Source: a virus
Direction: 5' to 3' (one strand)
IMG/VR virus record: IMGVR_UViG_3300009432_000028
Coordinates: 1 to 31,929 of that record
Length of the DNA: 31,929 bases
Part shown: positions 1 to 9,884 of the stretch, piece after piece
Numbering within the stretch: position 1 is the stretch's first letter
Layout of the letters: every line of letters begins with the position of its first letter
Position numbers and translations under genes: made by a program
The notes under the pieces: model-generated
Database searches by the model: none
Told to the model about the DNA's origin: nothing
The model's input: the letters and a program-made list of their open reading frames with translations, nothing else

Positions 1-2269
1 AAGATGCTATTGACGGTCCATTTTGATACATTACATACACAAAATCAGAGCTGTGCTGTCCATAGCCATGTAAACTATTTACATTTTGACCAAGAGCGCC
101 TACATATGGAAAACTAGCTGATGCGTAATACTGCGGACCACTTGCTACATTAAATGGTAAACCTGTAAGTATCCCATATGTTCCACCCGCTCCTGACCCC
201 ATATTAGTTACAGAAACGTATGCTTGTACGTGAACGCTACGTCCAATCTTTGTGTAGGTACCAAGTTGATTGCTGTAAACTTGACCGCTAGGAGTTCCTG
301 AGCTACCTCTTAACACAGGAGTCCAATTTCCAAATTCATAATCCGTCAATTTATTAGCCGACCCAGTGCCGCCAAGGTAGACACCGCCTGATAGGTAGAG
401 GTCTTTGAATCGGCTATAAGAAACACCTAAGTCAGTTGATGCGTCTTTTGCCCCTGCGATGGATGTAGCAGGTAAAACTCCGTTGTTTGTGAAAGACAGG
501 CCATTCCCAGTTGGGCCAGCAATAGCCATAACACCTGAACCACTCCCGATACTCCCCACAGATGTGCCATTACCATAGAAACCTATAATAGGGCCTGAAG
601 CCGCCCCATCAAGTAGCATTGCCTCTCCAGCGTTAGAGATGTCTACTCTTGTGCCATTGCCTGTCTGTGGTTTTATGGCAAAGCCACCATTCCCAACAAC
701 AGAATTGCTTGTGGTATTTGCTAAGACGTTGCCCGATGATCCGATGCGCATACGTTCTGAGTCACTAGTCTCAAATATCATTGAAGACGTTGATTTATTA
801 TTTAGTACAAAATTGTTAGACGAATCTACTTCGAGGAAAGCTCTTTCTGTTCCTGCATCACGAATGCTAATTTTTGGATTTGTGTCATCAACAGTCAAAA
901 TATCAGACAAAGATGTAGATGTCCCAATCCCAACATTCTCTGAGCTATCAATAGTAATAGCCGTGGCATTAGCGTTGTCGTCGATGCCTTGGCTAGTGAA
1001 GCTGCCAGTGACAGTGACATTACCAGCGAACGTACCACCAGCAGACGCACTCACAGTGTCAGCTACAGTAAACGACTTAAACGCATACACGTTCAACAAG
1101 TCACCTGTCGCTGCCCCAGAGGCTAAGACAATGCTAGTACCTGATGACGAGTTGTAATCTGATGGATCAAGGATGACACCGTTTAGTACGACTATCTCGT
1201 TACCTGCAATGAATGAAATAGAGTTACTGTTATCATCAGCACCTGTGAACGTAGTCTGACCAGATGTAGCTGTGTACTCGTATAAGATCATTGAAGCCAC
1301 ACCAGCCGCTGAAGCAGCAATCCAGTTGGCCCCATCAAAAACTTGCATAGCATTTTGGGCCGTTGAGAAATAGAGCGACCCAGAAATCAAAGCATTACCG
1401 TCGTTATCAGTAGTCGGCTCCGAAGACTTCGGACCTAAGTAACGATCATCAAAGTTATCTAAAGCAGCAGCAGCAGACGCCGCAGAGTTAGCTGAAGCTG
1501 TGGCAGAACCAGCAGATGCAGCAGCACTTGCAGCAGCGTTGGTCTCACTGGTGCCAGCAGCGGCAGCATCGGAAGCAGCTTCAGCAGCTTTAGTTGTCGC
1601 TATGCCCGCCTGTGTGCTTGCAGTAGACGCAGAGCCAGCCGCAGCCGTCTCAGATGCAGACGCTTCGCCAGCTTTAGTTGTCGATATGCCAGCCTGTGTG
1701 GTTGCTGTGCTGGCCTGAGTAGTTGCTGTAGAAGCTGAAGTGGCTGCGTTAGTCTCTGAGGTTGCCGCTGCATTTTTGGAAGCTAGAGCAGCCGCAGCAC
1801 TTGCAGCACTCTCGCCAGCTTTAGTTGTTGAGATGCCAGCTTGGGTAGCGGCTGTGGCCGCTGATGTAGAAGCCTCAGACGCCTTAGTTGTGGCCGTAGT
1901 GGCACTTGTGGCAGCTTCGCCGGCTTTAGTAGTCGAGATTACGGCTTGATTAGTTGCTGTAGTAGCGGACGCTGACGCGTTTGTTTCTGCCGTCTCCGCG
2001 TTGGTCTCAGCCGTCTCAGCATTAGTCTCCGCAGTTTCGGCAGAGGTCTTGCTCGCGTCAGACGCAGAGGCGCTAGTGGCCGCATTAGAGGCCAATGAGG
2101 ATGACTGGACGGCGGATGCCGCCGCAGATACCTTTGAGGCTTCAGCGGCAACTTTAGAAGCCAGCGCGGCAGCGGCGTTGGCCGCTGACTGCTCAGCAAA
2201 TTCTGTTATGTTGTCAACTTCAGTTGCGCTCGTCATGCCCGCAGACTGAGTCCATTGTGTAGTCGTCAT
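1..2269 (-). CDS. Tail fibre protein, 3' end beyond window edge
   Basis: The frame is open from an ATG at 2269 to the left edge (756 codons, no stop), so the C-terminus is missing. The protein starts [12 protein letters not shown]. Residues about 20-265 are rich in Ala, Ser, Thr and Glu with seven-residue repeats, expected to form a helical or fibrous shaft. Near residue 270 comes a segment with FDDRYLG and, shortly after, [15 protein letters not shown], common in phage tail fibres. Residues about 628-650 carry [18 protein letters not shown] followed by DYEFGNWTP, a widespread fibre C-terminal signature. The ATG overlaps the adaptor stop as ATGA, so it is the last gene of the head operon in this window. 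The distal part probably contacts the host surface. Family assignment comes from recognised motifs; the receptor is unknown. Confidence 0.88.
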   Translation of the reverse strand, partial: MTTTQWTQSAGMTSATEVDNITEFAEQSAANAAAALASKVAAEASKVSAAASAVQSSSLASNAATSASASDASKTSAETAETNAETAETNAETAETNASASATTATNQAVISTTKAGEAATSATTATTKASEASTSAATAATQAGISTTKAGESAASAAAALASKNAAATSETNAATSASTATTQASTATTQAGISTTKAGEASASETAAAGSASTASTQAGIATTKAAEAASDAAAAGTSETNAAASAAASAGSATASANSAASAAAALDNFDDRYLGPKSSEPTTDNDGNALISGSLYFSTAQNAMQVFDGANWIAASAAGVASMILYEYTATSGQTTFTGADDNSNSISFIAGNEIVVLNGVILDPSDYNSSSGTSIVLASGAATGDLLNVYAFKSFTVADTVSASAGGTFAGNVTVTGSFTSQGIDDNANATAITIDSSENVGIGTSTSLSDILTVDDTNPKISIRDAGTERAFLEVDSSNNFVLNNKSTSSMIFETSDSERMRIGSSGNVLANTTSNSVVGNGGFAIKPQTGNGTRVDISNAGEAMLLDGAASGPIIGFYGNGTSVGSIGSGSGVMAIAGPTGNGLSFTNNGVLPATSIAGAKDASTDLGVSYSRFKDLYLSGGVYLGGTGSANKLTDYEFGNWTPVLRGSSGTPSGQVYSNQLGTYTKIGRSVHVQAYVSVTNMGSGAGGTYGILTGLPFNVASGPQYYASASFPYVGALGQNVNSLHGYGQHSSDFVYVMYQNGPSIAS
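1587..2044 (-). repeat. Heptad-coding 21-nt periodic repeats in the fibre gene
   Basis: Four copies of a roughly 30-nt unit (encoding ISTTKAGE-like text) start at 1587, 1671, 1818 and 1923. The spacings are 84, 147 and 105 nt, all multiples of 21. At about 1982-2044 three tandem 21-nt units encode ETAETNA three times. The period of seven residues suggests a coiled-coil shaft. The copies are imperfect, so repeat number may vary by recombination. Confidence 0.75.
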
Positions 2270-2877
2270 TGGCGCGGTACTCCCATGTTAAGAGGTCCGG
2301 CATGTTGCTGCCCCTTGGCGTTTTCTGCGTTTAACTTATCCAAGCCATTCTGGTAAAGCGAAGCCCAGACTTGCGTGCGTGCGTCGTCCGCCAAGTATGG
2401 GGCCGAGTGAATTAGGGAGCCATACAACAAAATGTCAGGCGCGTCGCTTAATAGCCAGTTCGTTGGCGAGGCGTCGCTAAGTGACGGCACGCGCGCATAG
2501 TATAAAAGGTTTACATCTGTTGGCGCGTTTGGAGTGGGATAAATTTCAATCTGGTCTGCGGATAACCGCACAAACTTAGGCTCTCCTGCGGCATTGCTTT
2601 GCGCACGCCGCTCGGACATGTCGCCTGCTGAAATCGTTTTCAGCATCTTTCCAGAGGTCAGTGTTATCAACTTTATTTCGAGCCAGTCGTTGGGCAGGTT
2701 TTCGTAGCGCTCATCGAGTGATGTTGTGACGCGCTTTTCCTGCTTCCAGTGACGCAATTCACGAGAAATATGTGCTTCAGCCAAAGAGACAAACGTCGGG
2801 ATTACAGCCACAAGGTCATCTCGATTTAGCCAGTTGGCGATGCTTGTCTTTAAGCCATCATATGTTGTTATGCTCAC
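2266..2877 (-). CDS. Head-tail adaptor protein, SU10-type
   Basis: A 203-aa protein. The start [19 protein letters not shown] followed by a region like [17 protein letters not shown] is typical of the SU10-like phage adaptor family, which forms a ring under the portal and links head to tail. The chosen start is a GTG at 2877: it overlaps the previous stop as GTGA and has AAGGGCGGG upstream. A longer reading from 2928 would add residues unlike the family. The stop overlaps the fibre ATG (ATGA). Its place between the capsid gene and the tail fibre supports the role. The family is recognised by its N-terminal pattern, not by a search. Confidence 0.8.
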   Translation of the reverse strand: MSITTYDGLKTSIANWLNRDDLVAVIPTFVSLAEAHISRELRHWKQEKRVTTSLDERYENLPNDWLEIKLITLTSGKMLKTISAGDMSERRAQSNAAGEPKFVRLSADQIEIYPTPNAPTDVNLLYYARVPSLSDASPTNWLLSDAPDILLYGSLIHSAPYLADDARTQVWASLYQNGLDKLNAENAKGQQHAGPLNMGVPRQ

Positions 2878-3173
2878 AGCGTGCCCGCCCTTGTTCTGAA
2901 TACTTGGTTGTCGCCGTCGTTCATCCACTTTTTCAAGGCTTTTGGATCGTCAGCTATACCTTTGCGCTTCAGCTCATAGTACACTGAAAGTGGGATCGTG
3001 GCCACCTTATTAAGATCGCCATGTTTGTTCGGTGTGTCGTTGTACTGACGCTTGTTCGCCTGAACGATAGCGGAGACATTCTGCTGTGTCTCAACAACGT
3101 ATTCACCATTGCCTGTGACGTGCCAGTATTTCGTAATGCCGGTGGCGTCGTCTTGGCTGAAAATTCTCTTCAC
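2874..3173 (-). CDS. Small conserved virion-region protein, function unknown
   Basis: A 99-aa basic protein starting with GTG at 3173, preceded by a near-perfect AGGAGG six bases upstream. It lies between the major capsid and adaptor genes and overlaps the adaptor start by 4 nt. It contains a stretch like HGDLNKVATIPLSVYYEL and a C-terminal ALKKWMND segment. I recognise the type from other podovirus-like head operons but know no function. It might be a head completion or capsid-associated protein; this is inference from position only. No signal peptide or membrane segment is seen. Confidence 0.75.
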   Translation of the reverse strand: MKRIFSQDDATGITKYWHVTGNGEYVVETQQNVSAIVQANKRQYNDTPNKHGDLNKVATIPLSVYYELKRKGIADDPKALKKWMNDGDNQVFRTRAGTL

Positions 3174-3222
3174 AGTTACCCTCCTAAAGTGATCGGGGCG
3201 ACCGAAGCCGCCCCATCATAAC

Positions 3223-4188
3223 TTATGATGTAGTCAAGTCGAACACACCAGCGTGTGCCTGCTCGTTCAAGACCTTCAGTCCAAATTCAGCCAGAACCAT
3301 TGATTTCTCAGCATCGCCTGTGCGTGAAAGTTCGATCTGCTGGATCGGACGCAGGAAGCATACAGATGCATACTCAGGGTCAAGCAAGAACGCGTCACGC
3401 TCACGCATAAAGCGGTTTGGTGTCACAGAAAGTGTACCAAAATCAGATAGATAGACGTCAGCAGCGCCGATAATGGTTGTTGGGCCATCGGAAGGTGCTT
3501 GGTAACGCTGAGCCGCAATACCTGCGAAGCCGGATACAACAGTTTTGTTGTGTGGACCGACCATCAATACGCTTGGCTGACCGCCCGCTGTGTATGCCAG
3601 TTGCATGGCGTTCTTCACCATTGCTTCTGTCAAAGCGCGCTGCGTGCCATCTGTACGTCCGTCGGAGCCATCTCCAGTTGGGGAAACGCCGTCTGTACCG
3701 CCGCCAGTGGAGAAGTTGTCGTTGGTTGCGATCCATGCACCTAAGCCCGCAGTTTCGCGTGCAGTTGAAGAGTTGCCAGCAACTTGAGCATTGTTATCTG
3801 TCAACGTGGCTTCAATGTCACGGCGTAGCTCCTTGCCACGCTTTGCAAGCTGGAAGCTGAGTTCGTCGTTACGGCCTGCCAAGTCTTGTGCAGACATGTT
3901 GCCAGCTACAATGGTTGTTCTGCGAAGGATGTGGGTATAGTTGCCTACGCGACTGGTGGCAGATGTTGCATCAAATGATGATACATCGTCGCCGTCGATT
4001 ACAGCGGTTGTGGAAGTTGCTGCAAGCGTGTCTGTCTGCCACTCAAAATACGTGTTGGACACGTTTTCAGAGCCGATGTTTGACTGCAAGGGCACTTCTT
4101 CTGGTGAGACGTTTGAGATGATGTCACTCAGGCTCTCTTTTATGCCTTGGGCTGAAAAAGAGGTGAATGTATTTGCTACGATAGCCAT
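3223..4188 (-). CDS. Major capsid protein, SU10/DUF5309 type
   Basis: A 321-aa protein expected to form the HK97-fold shell. Recognisable family segments include LQSNIGSENVSNTYFEW near the N-terminus, a central region with RRTTIVAGNMSAQDLAGR and RGKELRRDIEATL, and a C-terminal block with SDFGTLSVTPNRFMR and LSRTGDAEKSMVLAEFGL. These match the SU10 major head protein family (DUF5309). An ideal AGGAGG lies six bases before the ATG, fitting high expression. No separate N-terminal protease target or decoration domain is seen. It follows the scaffold-like gene with a 9-nt gap, the usual order for head genes. Confidence 0.92.
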   Translation of the reverse strand: MAIVANTFTSFSAQGIKESLSDIISNVSPEEVPLQSNIGSENVSNTYFEWQTDTLAATSTTAVIDGDDVSSFDATSATSRVGNYTHILRRTTIVAGNMSAQDLAGRNDELSFQLAKRGKELRRDIEATLTDNNAQVAGNSSTARETAGLGAWIATNDNFSTGGGTDGVSPTGDGSDGRTDGTQRALTEAMVKNAMQLAYTAGGQPSVLMVGPHNKTVVSGFAGIAAQRYQAPSDGPTTIIGAADVYLSDFGTLSVTPNRFMRERDAFLLDPEYASVCFLRPIQQIELSRTGDAEKSMVLAEFGLKVLNEQAHAGVFDLTTS

Positions 4189-4197
4189 GATGGCCTC

Positions 4198-5202
4198 CTA
4201 AAGTAGAGATTTGATTGCAGCCGCAGCATCATTGACACGGCCACTTTGACGTACGCGCTGTAGCGCTTGTTGTTGCTCGCCCTTGGGTCTCGGCTGTGTC
4301 GCTCGGCTTCCGCTCTTCAATGTCTTGGACGCTTGCTGTTTCGGCTTCTGTTTTGCCGTCTTCGCACGCGTTTGTCCGCGATCATATAGCATTGCCTTAC
4401 GCGCTAGTTTCACAAGCGTTGCATTGGTCAAGCCGCTAATATCTTGCTCACTGAAACCTTCCCGAACCAAGAAATCTTTTAGATCGCCTGCTTCTTTTGT
4501 GGCGACTTTTTTGTCACGCCACTCTGGGATCATTTCAGGCAAGACCTCACGCTGCTGTTCAACAAATTGCATCTGCATGTGCTTCACCTTTTGCTGGTGT
4601 AGCTGTTGCATCCGCTGCTGTTCAGCGTGTACCGCTTGCAGTTGAGCATTGCGCTCTTCGTTCTGCTTACGCCACTGACGTTCTGCCTTCGCTGCCATCG
4701 TAGGGTCTGCATCATACAGAGTGTCCCAGTCTGGCTCCTGTTCGACCGATTGCTCTATCCGCTGCTGTAGTGCTGGCAGCATCTGAGCGTATTGGGCACG
4801 CTCTCGATCAATCTCTTCTGCTTGCGTTTCGACCTCACGGGTGCGATCTGCAAGCGCCTGAGTTTTACGAGTATAATCTCTATGCCTAAGTTGTCCGCTT
4901 TTTAGCTCTTCAACGGTAATCTCTTCGCCGTCTATATCGACAGTTGCCGACATAAGGTCAAAGGATGCGTCGTCAAACTCTTCAGCTTCGTCCTCTGCTT
5001 CGAGTTCGCCTTCATCATATTCGTCAGATTGCTCTTCTGAATACTCTTCCGGCATTTCGGCTTCATCCATAGATTGCTCTACGGGTTCAACCTCAAGCGC
5101 ATCAGGCTCTGTCACGTTATCCTCTTGAGGCGAGATCATGGCTCTGATTGCATTCTGTGCGGTGTTCAGATCAGTCCCTAGTGGGTTGCTGGTGTCTGAC
5201 AT
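4198..5202 (-). CDS. Putative capsid scaffolding protein
   Basis: A 334-aa protein directly upstream of the capsid gene. Residues about 30-85 are very acidic (Glu/Asp runs such as EEYSEEQSDEYDEG). The middle, about 110-230, is Gln/Glu/Arg-rich and predicted to be a long coiled coil. The last 60 residues are basic (KQKPKQQASKTLKSGSR). An acidic N-terminus, central coil and basic C-terminal tail are typical of phage scaffolds, whose basic tail binds the capsid protein. AGGGAG precedes the ATG. The call rests on composition and position; no scaffold protease is visible nearby. Confidence 0.72.
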   Translation of the reverse strand: MSDTSNPLGTDLNTAQNAIRAMISPQEDNVTEPDALEVEPVEQSMDEAEMPEEYSEEQSDEYDEGELEAEDEAEEFDDASFDLMSATVDIDGEEITVEELKSGQLRHRDYTRKTQALADRTREVETQAEEIDRERAQYAQMLPALQQRIEQSVEQEPDWDTLYDADPTMAAKAERQWRKQNEERNAQLQAVHAEQQRMQQLHQQKVKHMQMQFVEQQREVLPEMIPEWRDKKVATKEAGDLKDFLVREGFSEQDISGLTNATLVKLARKAMLYDRGQTRAKTAKQKPKQQASKTLKSGSRATQPRPKGEQQQALQRVRQSGRVNDAAAAIKSLL

Positions 5203-5223
5203 GCGTCTACTCCCTATTATGCG

Positions 5224-5466
5224 CTATTTTGACTTTTTTTCAATAGCTGCATTATCCTGCATTGCACGCAGCTTCTGGCCTACCGCCTGAACGCCGCGCA
5301 GTTTCATGTAAATGCCCTCGCGGGCCTCACTATCGCTGGCCGAGGTTGTCTTAAATTCCTCCCAGCAATCCTGTTCGATCTCACCCAGAAAGCGTATGAG
5401 ATCAGTGTCACGTAGAAGACGGGAAGCCTCGTTCCCGTCGTCAATTATTTGCTGCTTAGATTTCAC
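5224..5466 (-). CDS. Small protein of unknown function between portal and scaffold
   Basis: An 80-aa charged, probably helical protein (MKSKQQIIDDGNEASRLL when read from the GTG). I prefer the GTG at 5466 because AAGGA lies about 8 nt upstream; an in-frame ATG at 5475 has AAGG touching it, too close for ribosome binding. It overlaps the portal stop by 11 nt. No motif is recognised. Small genes in this position in other phages are sometimes head-assembly cofactors, but nothing in this sequence proves that. Confidence 0.65.
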   Translation of the reverse strand: MKSKQQIIDDGNEASRLLRDTDLIRFLGEIEQDCWEEFKTTSASDSEAREGIYMKLRGVQAVGQKLRAMQDNAAIEKKSK

Positions 5467-7579
5467 GCGTAGCATCCTTAATTATGTCAGCTTGCGCCTT
5501 CATGACTTCGCGGTTGATCGCCATGTCCGACTTGATCTTAGCCACGTTGAGCTGCGTGCCATACTTGGCCTGCATTTCTTCGGCCTTGACGTATAGCTCC
5601 GCTTCAAGTTCGTCGCGCTTGCGATCATCGTCCATTATCATCTTTTCACGCCCAAGCTGCAACTCGGCAGCCTTCTTCTGCATGTCCGCCTGTATCTGCT
5701 GGATTTGCACCTGTATCAACTGCTCATTGATGTCAGGTTTATCTTGCGCTGGCGGCGGCTGGAATTGCGCTGGGTCTGCCCAGAATTGCGAGGTATCCTT
5801 GAAACCTGCAAGTTCTGTCATTGCCTTCAGCGTATTGGACAACTTGTTGATGTCGGTCAGCGGGTTCTGTGGACCCATCGTCGCCATCGCTTCCTTCTGC
5901 ATCTCGCCGATCTGGCGGAGCATCATCATGCGCTCAGTGTCGGAACCTCGGCCCAGAGCCACGTTGATAGTGACGTCCATGTTTGAGTTGAATGCGCGTG
6001 GGTCGATTGGCACAAATTCGTTACTCAATCGGACCATGCGCTCGCGATCTTGGTGCGTCGTAATTAAGTGTAGCACAAGTTGATACATGCGCTTGACGCC
6101 GGTCTCAGCAAAGATGCGGGCGATCAGCTCAATGTGCTGCTGTGCTGCGCTTACAGTGGCAGCAACGGCTGTCGCCGTGGATGACTGCAAGGCGTTAGCA
6201 TCAAGCCCAGCAGACGCCTTTGAGATGCCTGTGCGGGCCTCTTTAACCTGATCCATGTATTGCAGGACCGGAAACGCCTCACGACCGACAAACGGCATAG
6301 ACAGTGGCTGCACCTGACCGGCAGAACGCTGGCGGATGATCGCGCCAACCTCTGTGGAAAGAACGTCATCCATGTTGACCATTCCCTCGGTCACAGCAAT
6401 GCGTGGGTGGATGGACATCGCCAAGCTGTCAAGCGTGTTACGCATGATGGATGACTTGATGCGCTGAATATCCATCACGGTCTCAGCGACGGAATGTCCA
6501 AAGAAGTCATGCGCCTCTGGATCGGGGCACATTGTGGCGAACGGTGCCATCGTGCATGGCTCATTCATCAGAATTTTGTTGCCGTCGCCTGCTGTGCAAA
6601 TTTTGCGCAGTTCAGCGATGCCGTCGCCATCATAATCTACTTTGATGTAGTTCTCGACGTAGAGAACCTTCTTCATCGCAGGATCGTTGCGCTCATTCAT
6701 CTCGTTGGACAGCGCCTTGTTGCGCGTGTAGCGCTCGACGTTGGTTGACATGTCTTCGTGCGCAGAGCCTAGTTTCGACACTTCGTCGTAGTCATACCCC
6801 ATCGCGACAAGCTCTGAGACGGTGACAATGCGGCGGTGCGCAACGTAGTCAGCCTGCTCGACCGACTTAGCCTCGCGTGAAATCAGAAACTCTTCCGGCG
6901 GGACAGCCTCAACCTTCACGCGACCGTCTGGGTGCGTGTATGTGGCGCGAACGGAATGCTCCATAGGCGGTTCCATAATCATGCCGGTCATTTCGTCCAT
7001 CATAGGCTCGCCGACAGGCGTGGACGCCGTGATTTCGATTTCGACATCTGGGTCAGACATCAGAGCGTTCAGAGACGCGTCATCAAGGCCGCTCATGTCG
7101 TACGTCTCAAACTTAGTCTGGTCATCCCAGTAAACTTTGATGATGCCAACCTTGCGCACTAGGGCATCCATAAACGCGCTGTGCATTTCGAGGAAGCCGT
7201 CGTTGTCGCGGTTTATGATAAAGTTGGCGTAGTCGGTGGCTTGCTTAGCGCTCGCAACGTCCTCTGGACCCTGCGGGACAAACTCAACAGTGCGGTCTGT
7301 GCCGTGGAAGATACGCATCAAGGACGGCATAATCGCCTGTACGGTATCACGTACGTCCATTGAGACGACTTGGCTGCGGCCCTCTTCCTCATTTCCAAAT
7401 GGATCGCCGCGATAATATTGCGTCGCCGTTGCGCGCATCGGGCTAATCCAGTTGTCAATGTAGTCGATTGCGTCGTCTATCTCTTTGCCGACGATGCCTT
7501 GCAGCTCGTCGTCCTTCATCACGTCTGGGTTTAGCTCTTCTTCGAGAGCCGACACCATCTGGTTAATTTCATAGTCCAT
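5456..7579 (-). CDS. Portal protein, P22-like
   Basis: A 707-aa protein. The N-terminal half has the P22-type portal pattern: IDDAIDYIDNWISPMRATA, YYRGDPFGNEEEGRSQVV, then DVRDTVQAIMPSLMRIF and a long body with an FFGHSVAETVMDIQRIKS segment. Residues about 605-700 are strongly charged and Gln/Lys/Glu-rich, a likely C-terminal helical barrel or coiled coil. The length fits P22-like portals, which form the dodecameric DNA entry ring. AAGGA precedes the ATG. It lies upstream of the scaffold and capsid genes as expected. Unlike many phages, three genes separate it from terL. Confidence 0.9.
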   Translation of the reverse strand: MDYEINQMVSALEEELNPDVMKDDELQGIVGKEIDDAIDYIDNWISPMRATATQYYRGDPFGNEEEGRSQVVSMDVRDTVQAIMPSLMRIFHGTDRTVEFVPQGPEDVASAKQATDYANFIINRDNDGFLEMHSAFMDALVRKVGIIKVYWDDQTKFETYDMSGLDDASLNALMSDPDVEIEITASTPVGEPMMDEMTGMIMEPPMEHSVRATYTHPDGRVKVEAVPPEEFLISREAKSVEQADYVAHRRIVTVSELVAMGYDYDEVSKLGSAHEDMSTNVERYTRNKALSNEMNERNDPAMKKVLYVENYIKVDYDGDGIAELRKICTAGDGNKILMNEPCTMAPFATMCPDPEAHDFFGHSVAETVMDIQRIKSSIMRNTLDSLAMSIHPRIAVTEGMVNMDDVLSTEVGAIIRQRSAGQVQPLSMPFVGREAFPVLQYMDQVKEARTGISKASAGLDANALQSSTATAVAATVSAAQQHIELIARIFAETGVKRMYQLVLHLITTHQDRERMVRLSNEFVPIDPRAFNSNMDVTINVALGRGSDTERMMMLRQIGEMQKEAMATMGPQNPLTDINKLSNTLKAMTELAGFKDTSQFWADPAQFQPPPAQDKPDINEQLIQVQIQQIQADMQKKAAELQLGREKMIMDDDRKRDELEAELYVKAEEMQAKYGTQLNVAKIKSDMAINREVMKAQADIIKDATREI

Positions 7580-7600
7580 TAGTTCAGTTCCTTTGTCGGT

Positions 7601-9352
7601 CTACTCATTGAAGGCGCGCCAGTATTCTGTAAATTCGTCAATTTCATCAACCATCTGCCGATCCGCTTCTGATACGATGTTTCCGTGAGACATCAAGAAT
7701 GATCTCTGGTCTGATGCTGCTGCGCTTGGCTTAACACCATCAAGCAAACCGCGACGCATGTTAAAAAACTCAGGGAATGTAAGAGCTGCCGGAACCTGCA
7801 CCGGCAAACTGCCATCATACTTGCCCGCAATAGATGTTGGGTAAATAGGATGCATTGCAGTAGGAGATATTCCTTGGTTAAGGTTCGGGCTACCCAAGTT
7901 CAGCCCCGTGTCAAAAGGATTGGCGTACAACAGATCAGGATCAGTCTGCGCCAAACGCATCTCGCCAATAGATAAACCCGCATCGCGGAATTTTGCGTTA
8001 TCCATAGCCTGCCAGATGGCGCGGCGATTTGATCCGTTCATATTTCCGATATAATCGTCAACACCATCCAAGAGACCTTGCCAGTTCCGGCGCGAGGTGC
8101 CACCAGAAATTAGATCATCGAACGGAAAGTCTTTATCGGTAAAGTCTTTAGATGCTCGCAACCTATCCGCCAGAAGCTGACGCATTTCAGGATCGACATC
8201 AAGGTCGCGGATGTATTCTCTGGCAAGTTCATTAGTGGCAAAGTCTGAAGATTGCGCACCCATAGAAGTGTAAATCATTCGCGGGTTGAGGCCATCTTGC
8301 GATGCCCTGTTGAGAGAGGCAAGCAATGGGCTGGTCACGCCTTCATCGGATGCCCATATCTCTTCGTTAAGTTTATCACGTATAAATCCAGAGCCGCCGA
8401 ACAAACTTTGCGGTTTTCTTAATTCCTGACCAGCATACCCTAATATGTCGCGATCCGCGACAACACGGTCCCCGAACGCCGCAACAAGCCCATCGCCCAG
8501 CTTGATGGTGGTCTCTTTGCGAGGGTTGGCAAAGCCACGAACACGACTGTCTACAACTTGATCTTCAACAGGCGTGTTCATACGCACGTTAGATGCTGGG
8601 TGGTTGTATGTCAGGCCGGTTTTCTTATCAGGCTTGATGTTGCTGATCCGGTTGCCGGCAGCGTCAAATTGCGATGCAAGCGCTTTAAGTGCGTCCGGTT
8701 TGGCACGCCCACGCTCATCACGCAGGCCAATGTTAGCCTCAAGGCGTGAAATCTCTTTCGGGTCGTAACCTCGAACCGGTTTTCGCGGAATATCAGCGCT
8801 CAATCCGCGAGCCTCGCCGCTACGCTGGAAAACTTCGCCGATGCCTTCAAGGTCGCCAGATGCGATTGAGCGGCCAAGGCCGATTGCATCCGCCGTACGA
8901 GCGCCAACATCTACGTTGCCCGCAGCACGGACAGCGGCGCGACCGACGCCAGCAGCCGGTATCACGCCAGTCATCGCAACTAGGTCGCCGGTGTAGGCGT
9001 CATTTGCGGCACGGATTTGCTCCATTGTCGCGCTCTTCAGCTCAACGCCTTCTGGCAGGTATCCCGCAGCACCTTTGGCTGCGCGGCCTGTTGACTGTGC
9101 TACATCCGTTATAACACCCTTTGCGGTGCCGATTGGGTCGGAAAGTAAGCCCTTTGCGCCCTCAAGCATGCCGGAGCCAATCTGCTTGGCAACGCCTTTA
9201 GGGTTCTCGAATAATTCGTCCTTAAAACGCTCGCCGGCGCTGCGGTATCCGTCCTCGATGCCGATCACGTTGTCCAATATCGAGTAGCCGATGTTGCCGG
9301 CGTCGCGAAGAGGTCCGCGCAGGTTTGGCGGGATGTAGCGCTCTAAAAGCAT
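7601..9352 (-). CDS. Large virion-module protein, function unknown
   Basis: A 583-aa protein with no enzymatic motif I recognise. Residues about 40-160 contain repeated Gly/Ala-rich segments (GVAKQIGSGMLEGAKGL, AAGVGRAAVRAAGNVDVG) that could be amphipathic or membrane-interacting helices. The remainder is mixed with many Asp/Arg residues and may be globular. Its ATG overlaps the transglycosylase stop as TGATG, so the two are coupled and may act together, for example as internal proteins that help DNA cross the cell envelope. That role is inferred from pairing with the murein hydrolase and position next to the portal. Confidence 0.7.
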   Translation of the reverse strand: MLLERYIPPNLRGPLRDAGNIGYSILDNVIGIEDGYRSAGERFKDELFENPKGVAKQIGSGMLEGAKGLLSDPIGTAKGVITDVAQSTGRAAKGAAGYLPEGVELKSATMEQIRAANDAYTGDLVAMTGVIPAAGVGRAAVRAAGNVDVGARTADAIGLGRSIASGDLEGIGEVFQRSGEARGLSADIPRKPVRGYDPKEISRLEANIGLRDERGRAKPDALKALASQFDAAGNRISNIKPDKKTGLTYNHPASNVRMNTPVEDQVVDSRVRGFANPRKETTIKLGDGLVAAFGDRVVADRDILGYAGQELRKPQSLFGGSGFIRDKLNEEIWASDEGVTSPLLASLNRASQDGLNPRMIYTSMGAQSSDFATNELAREYIRDLDVDPEMRQLLADRLRASKDFTDKDFPFDDLISGGTSRRNWQGLLDGVDDYIGNMNGSNRRAIWQAMDNAKFRDAGLSIGEMRLAQTDPDLLYANPFDTGLNLGSPNLNQGISPTAMHPIYPTSIAGKYDGSLPVQVPAALTFPEFFNMRRGLLDGVKPSAAASDQRSFLMSHGNIVSEADRQMVDEIDEFTEYWRAFNE

Positions 9353-9870
9353 CAGTCCAATAGCCCCCTTGGCCTTCTACGTGGTCGTGGTGACGTCAAA
9401 GTGCCGAGATTGTCAGGCAGGGGCGATCCGAAGATGTCCTTGTAGTCTTTGCTCAACTTTGTCGAGTATTCACGCGCCTCACGGGTGCCCATGTTGGCAG
9501 CGGAAGAACCCGCATCAACGTAGCCCTTGACGCCTGCATTGTACGCAGTCAGAGAGCCTTCGGTGTCGTTGTCAAACACGTCCATCAGCTCGCGCAGATA
9601 AGGCCGGCCAACAGCCATGTTGAGGTCTGGGTTTTTAAGGAGCTGGATCGCCATGTCCTTGGTCTCGTCTTCCGGCTCGATCTCAAAGCCGGCATCGCGG
9701 GCAACGTCAAAGATGCTCGGCACGTTGCGGCGTGGGGATTGCATGAAATCCTTTGGCATGATGCCCATAAGGCCCACAGCGCCACCATCCGATATGGCAT
9801 CGGCGCGTCCACTGCTTTCGCGACGGATCAGAGCCTCAACAAGTTTGTCGAAAGTAAGTAAGTCGTCCAT
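9352..9870 (-). CDS. Virion-associated lytic transglycosylase-like protein
   Basis: A 172-aa SLT-family-like protein. Residues 15-35 give LIRRESSGRADAISDGGAVG, with the candidate catalytic Glu18 in the RRESSG motif, followed by GLMGIMP; a later LTAYNAG motif completes the lysozyme-like fold pattern. There is no signal peptide, and the gene sits within the head operon rather than the lysis cassette, so it probably travels in the virion and makes a local hole in peptidoglycan during DNA entry. The C-terminus is basic (PRPRRRPRGLLD). It is coupled to the next gene by TGATG. Confidence 0.82.
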   Translation of the reverse strand: MDDLLTFDKLVEALIRRESSGRADAISDGGAVGLMGIMPKDFMQSPRRNVPSIFDVARDAGFEIEPEDETKDMAIQLLKNPDLNMAVGRPYLRELMDVFDNDTEGSLTAYNAGVKGYVDAGSSAANMGTREAREYSTKLSKDYKDIFGSPLPDNLGTLTSPRPRRRPRGLLD

Positions 9871-9884
9871 GAGTTAATGCCCCA

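Noticed and set aside
3477-3860. Plus-strand frame opposite the major capsid gene
   Set aside because: Cys/Arg/Trp-rich composition and position over the DUF5309 capsid gene mark it as a shadow.
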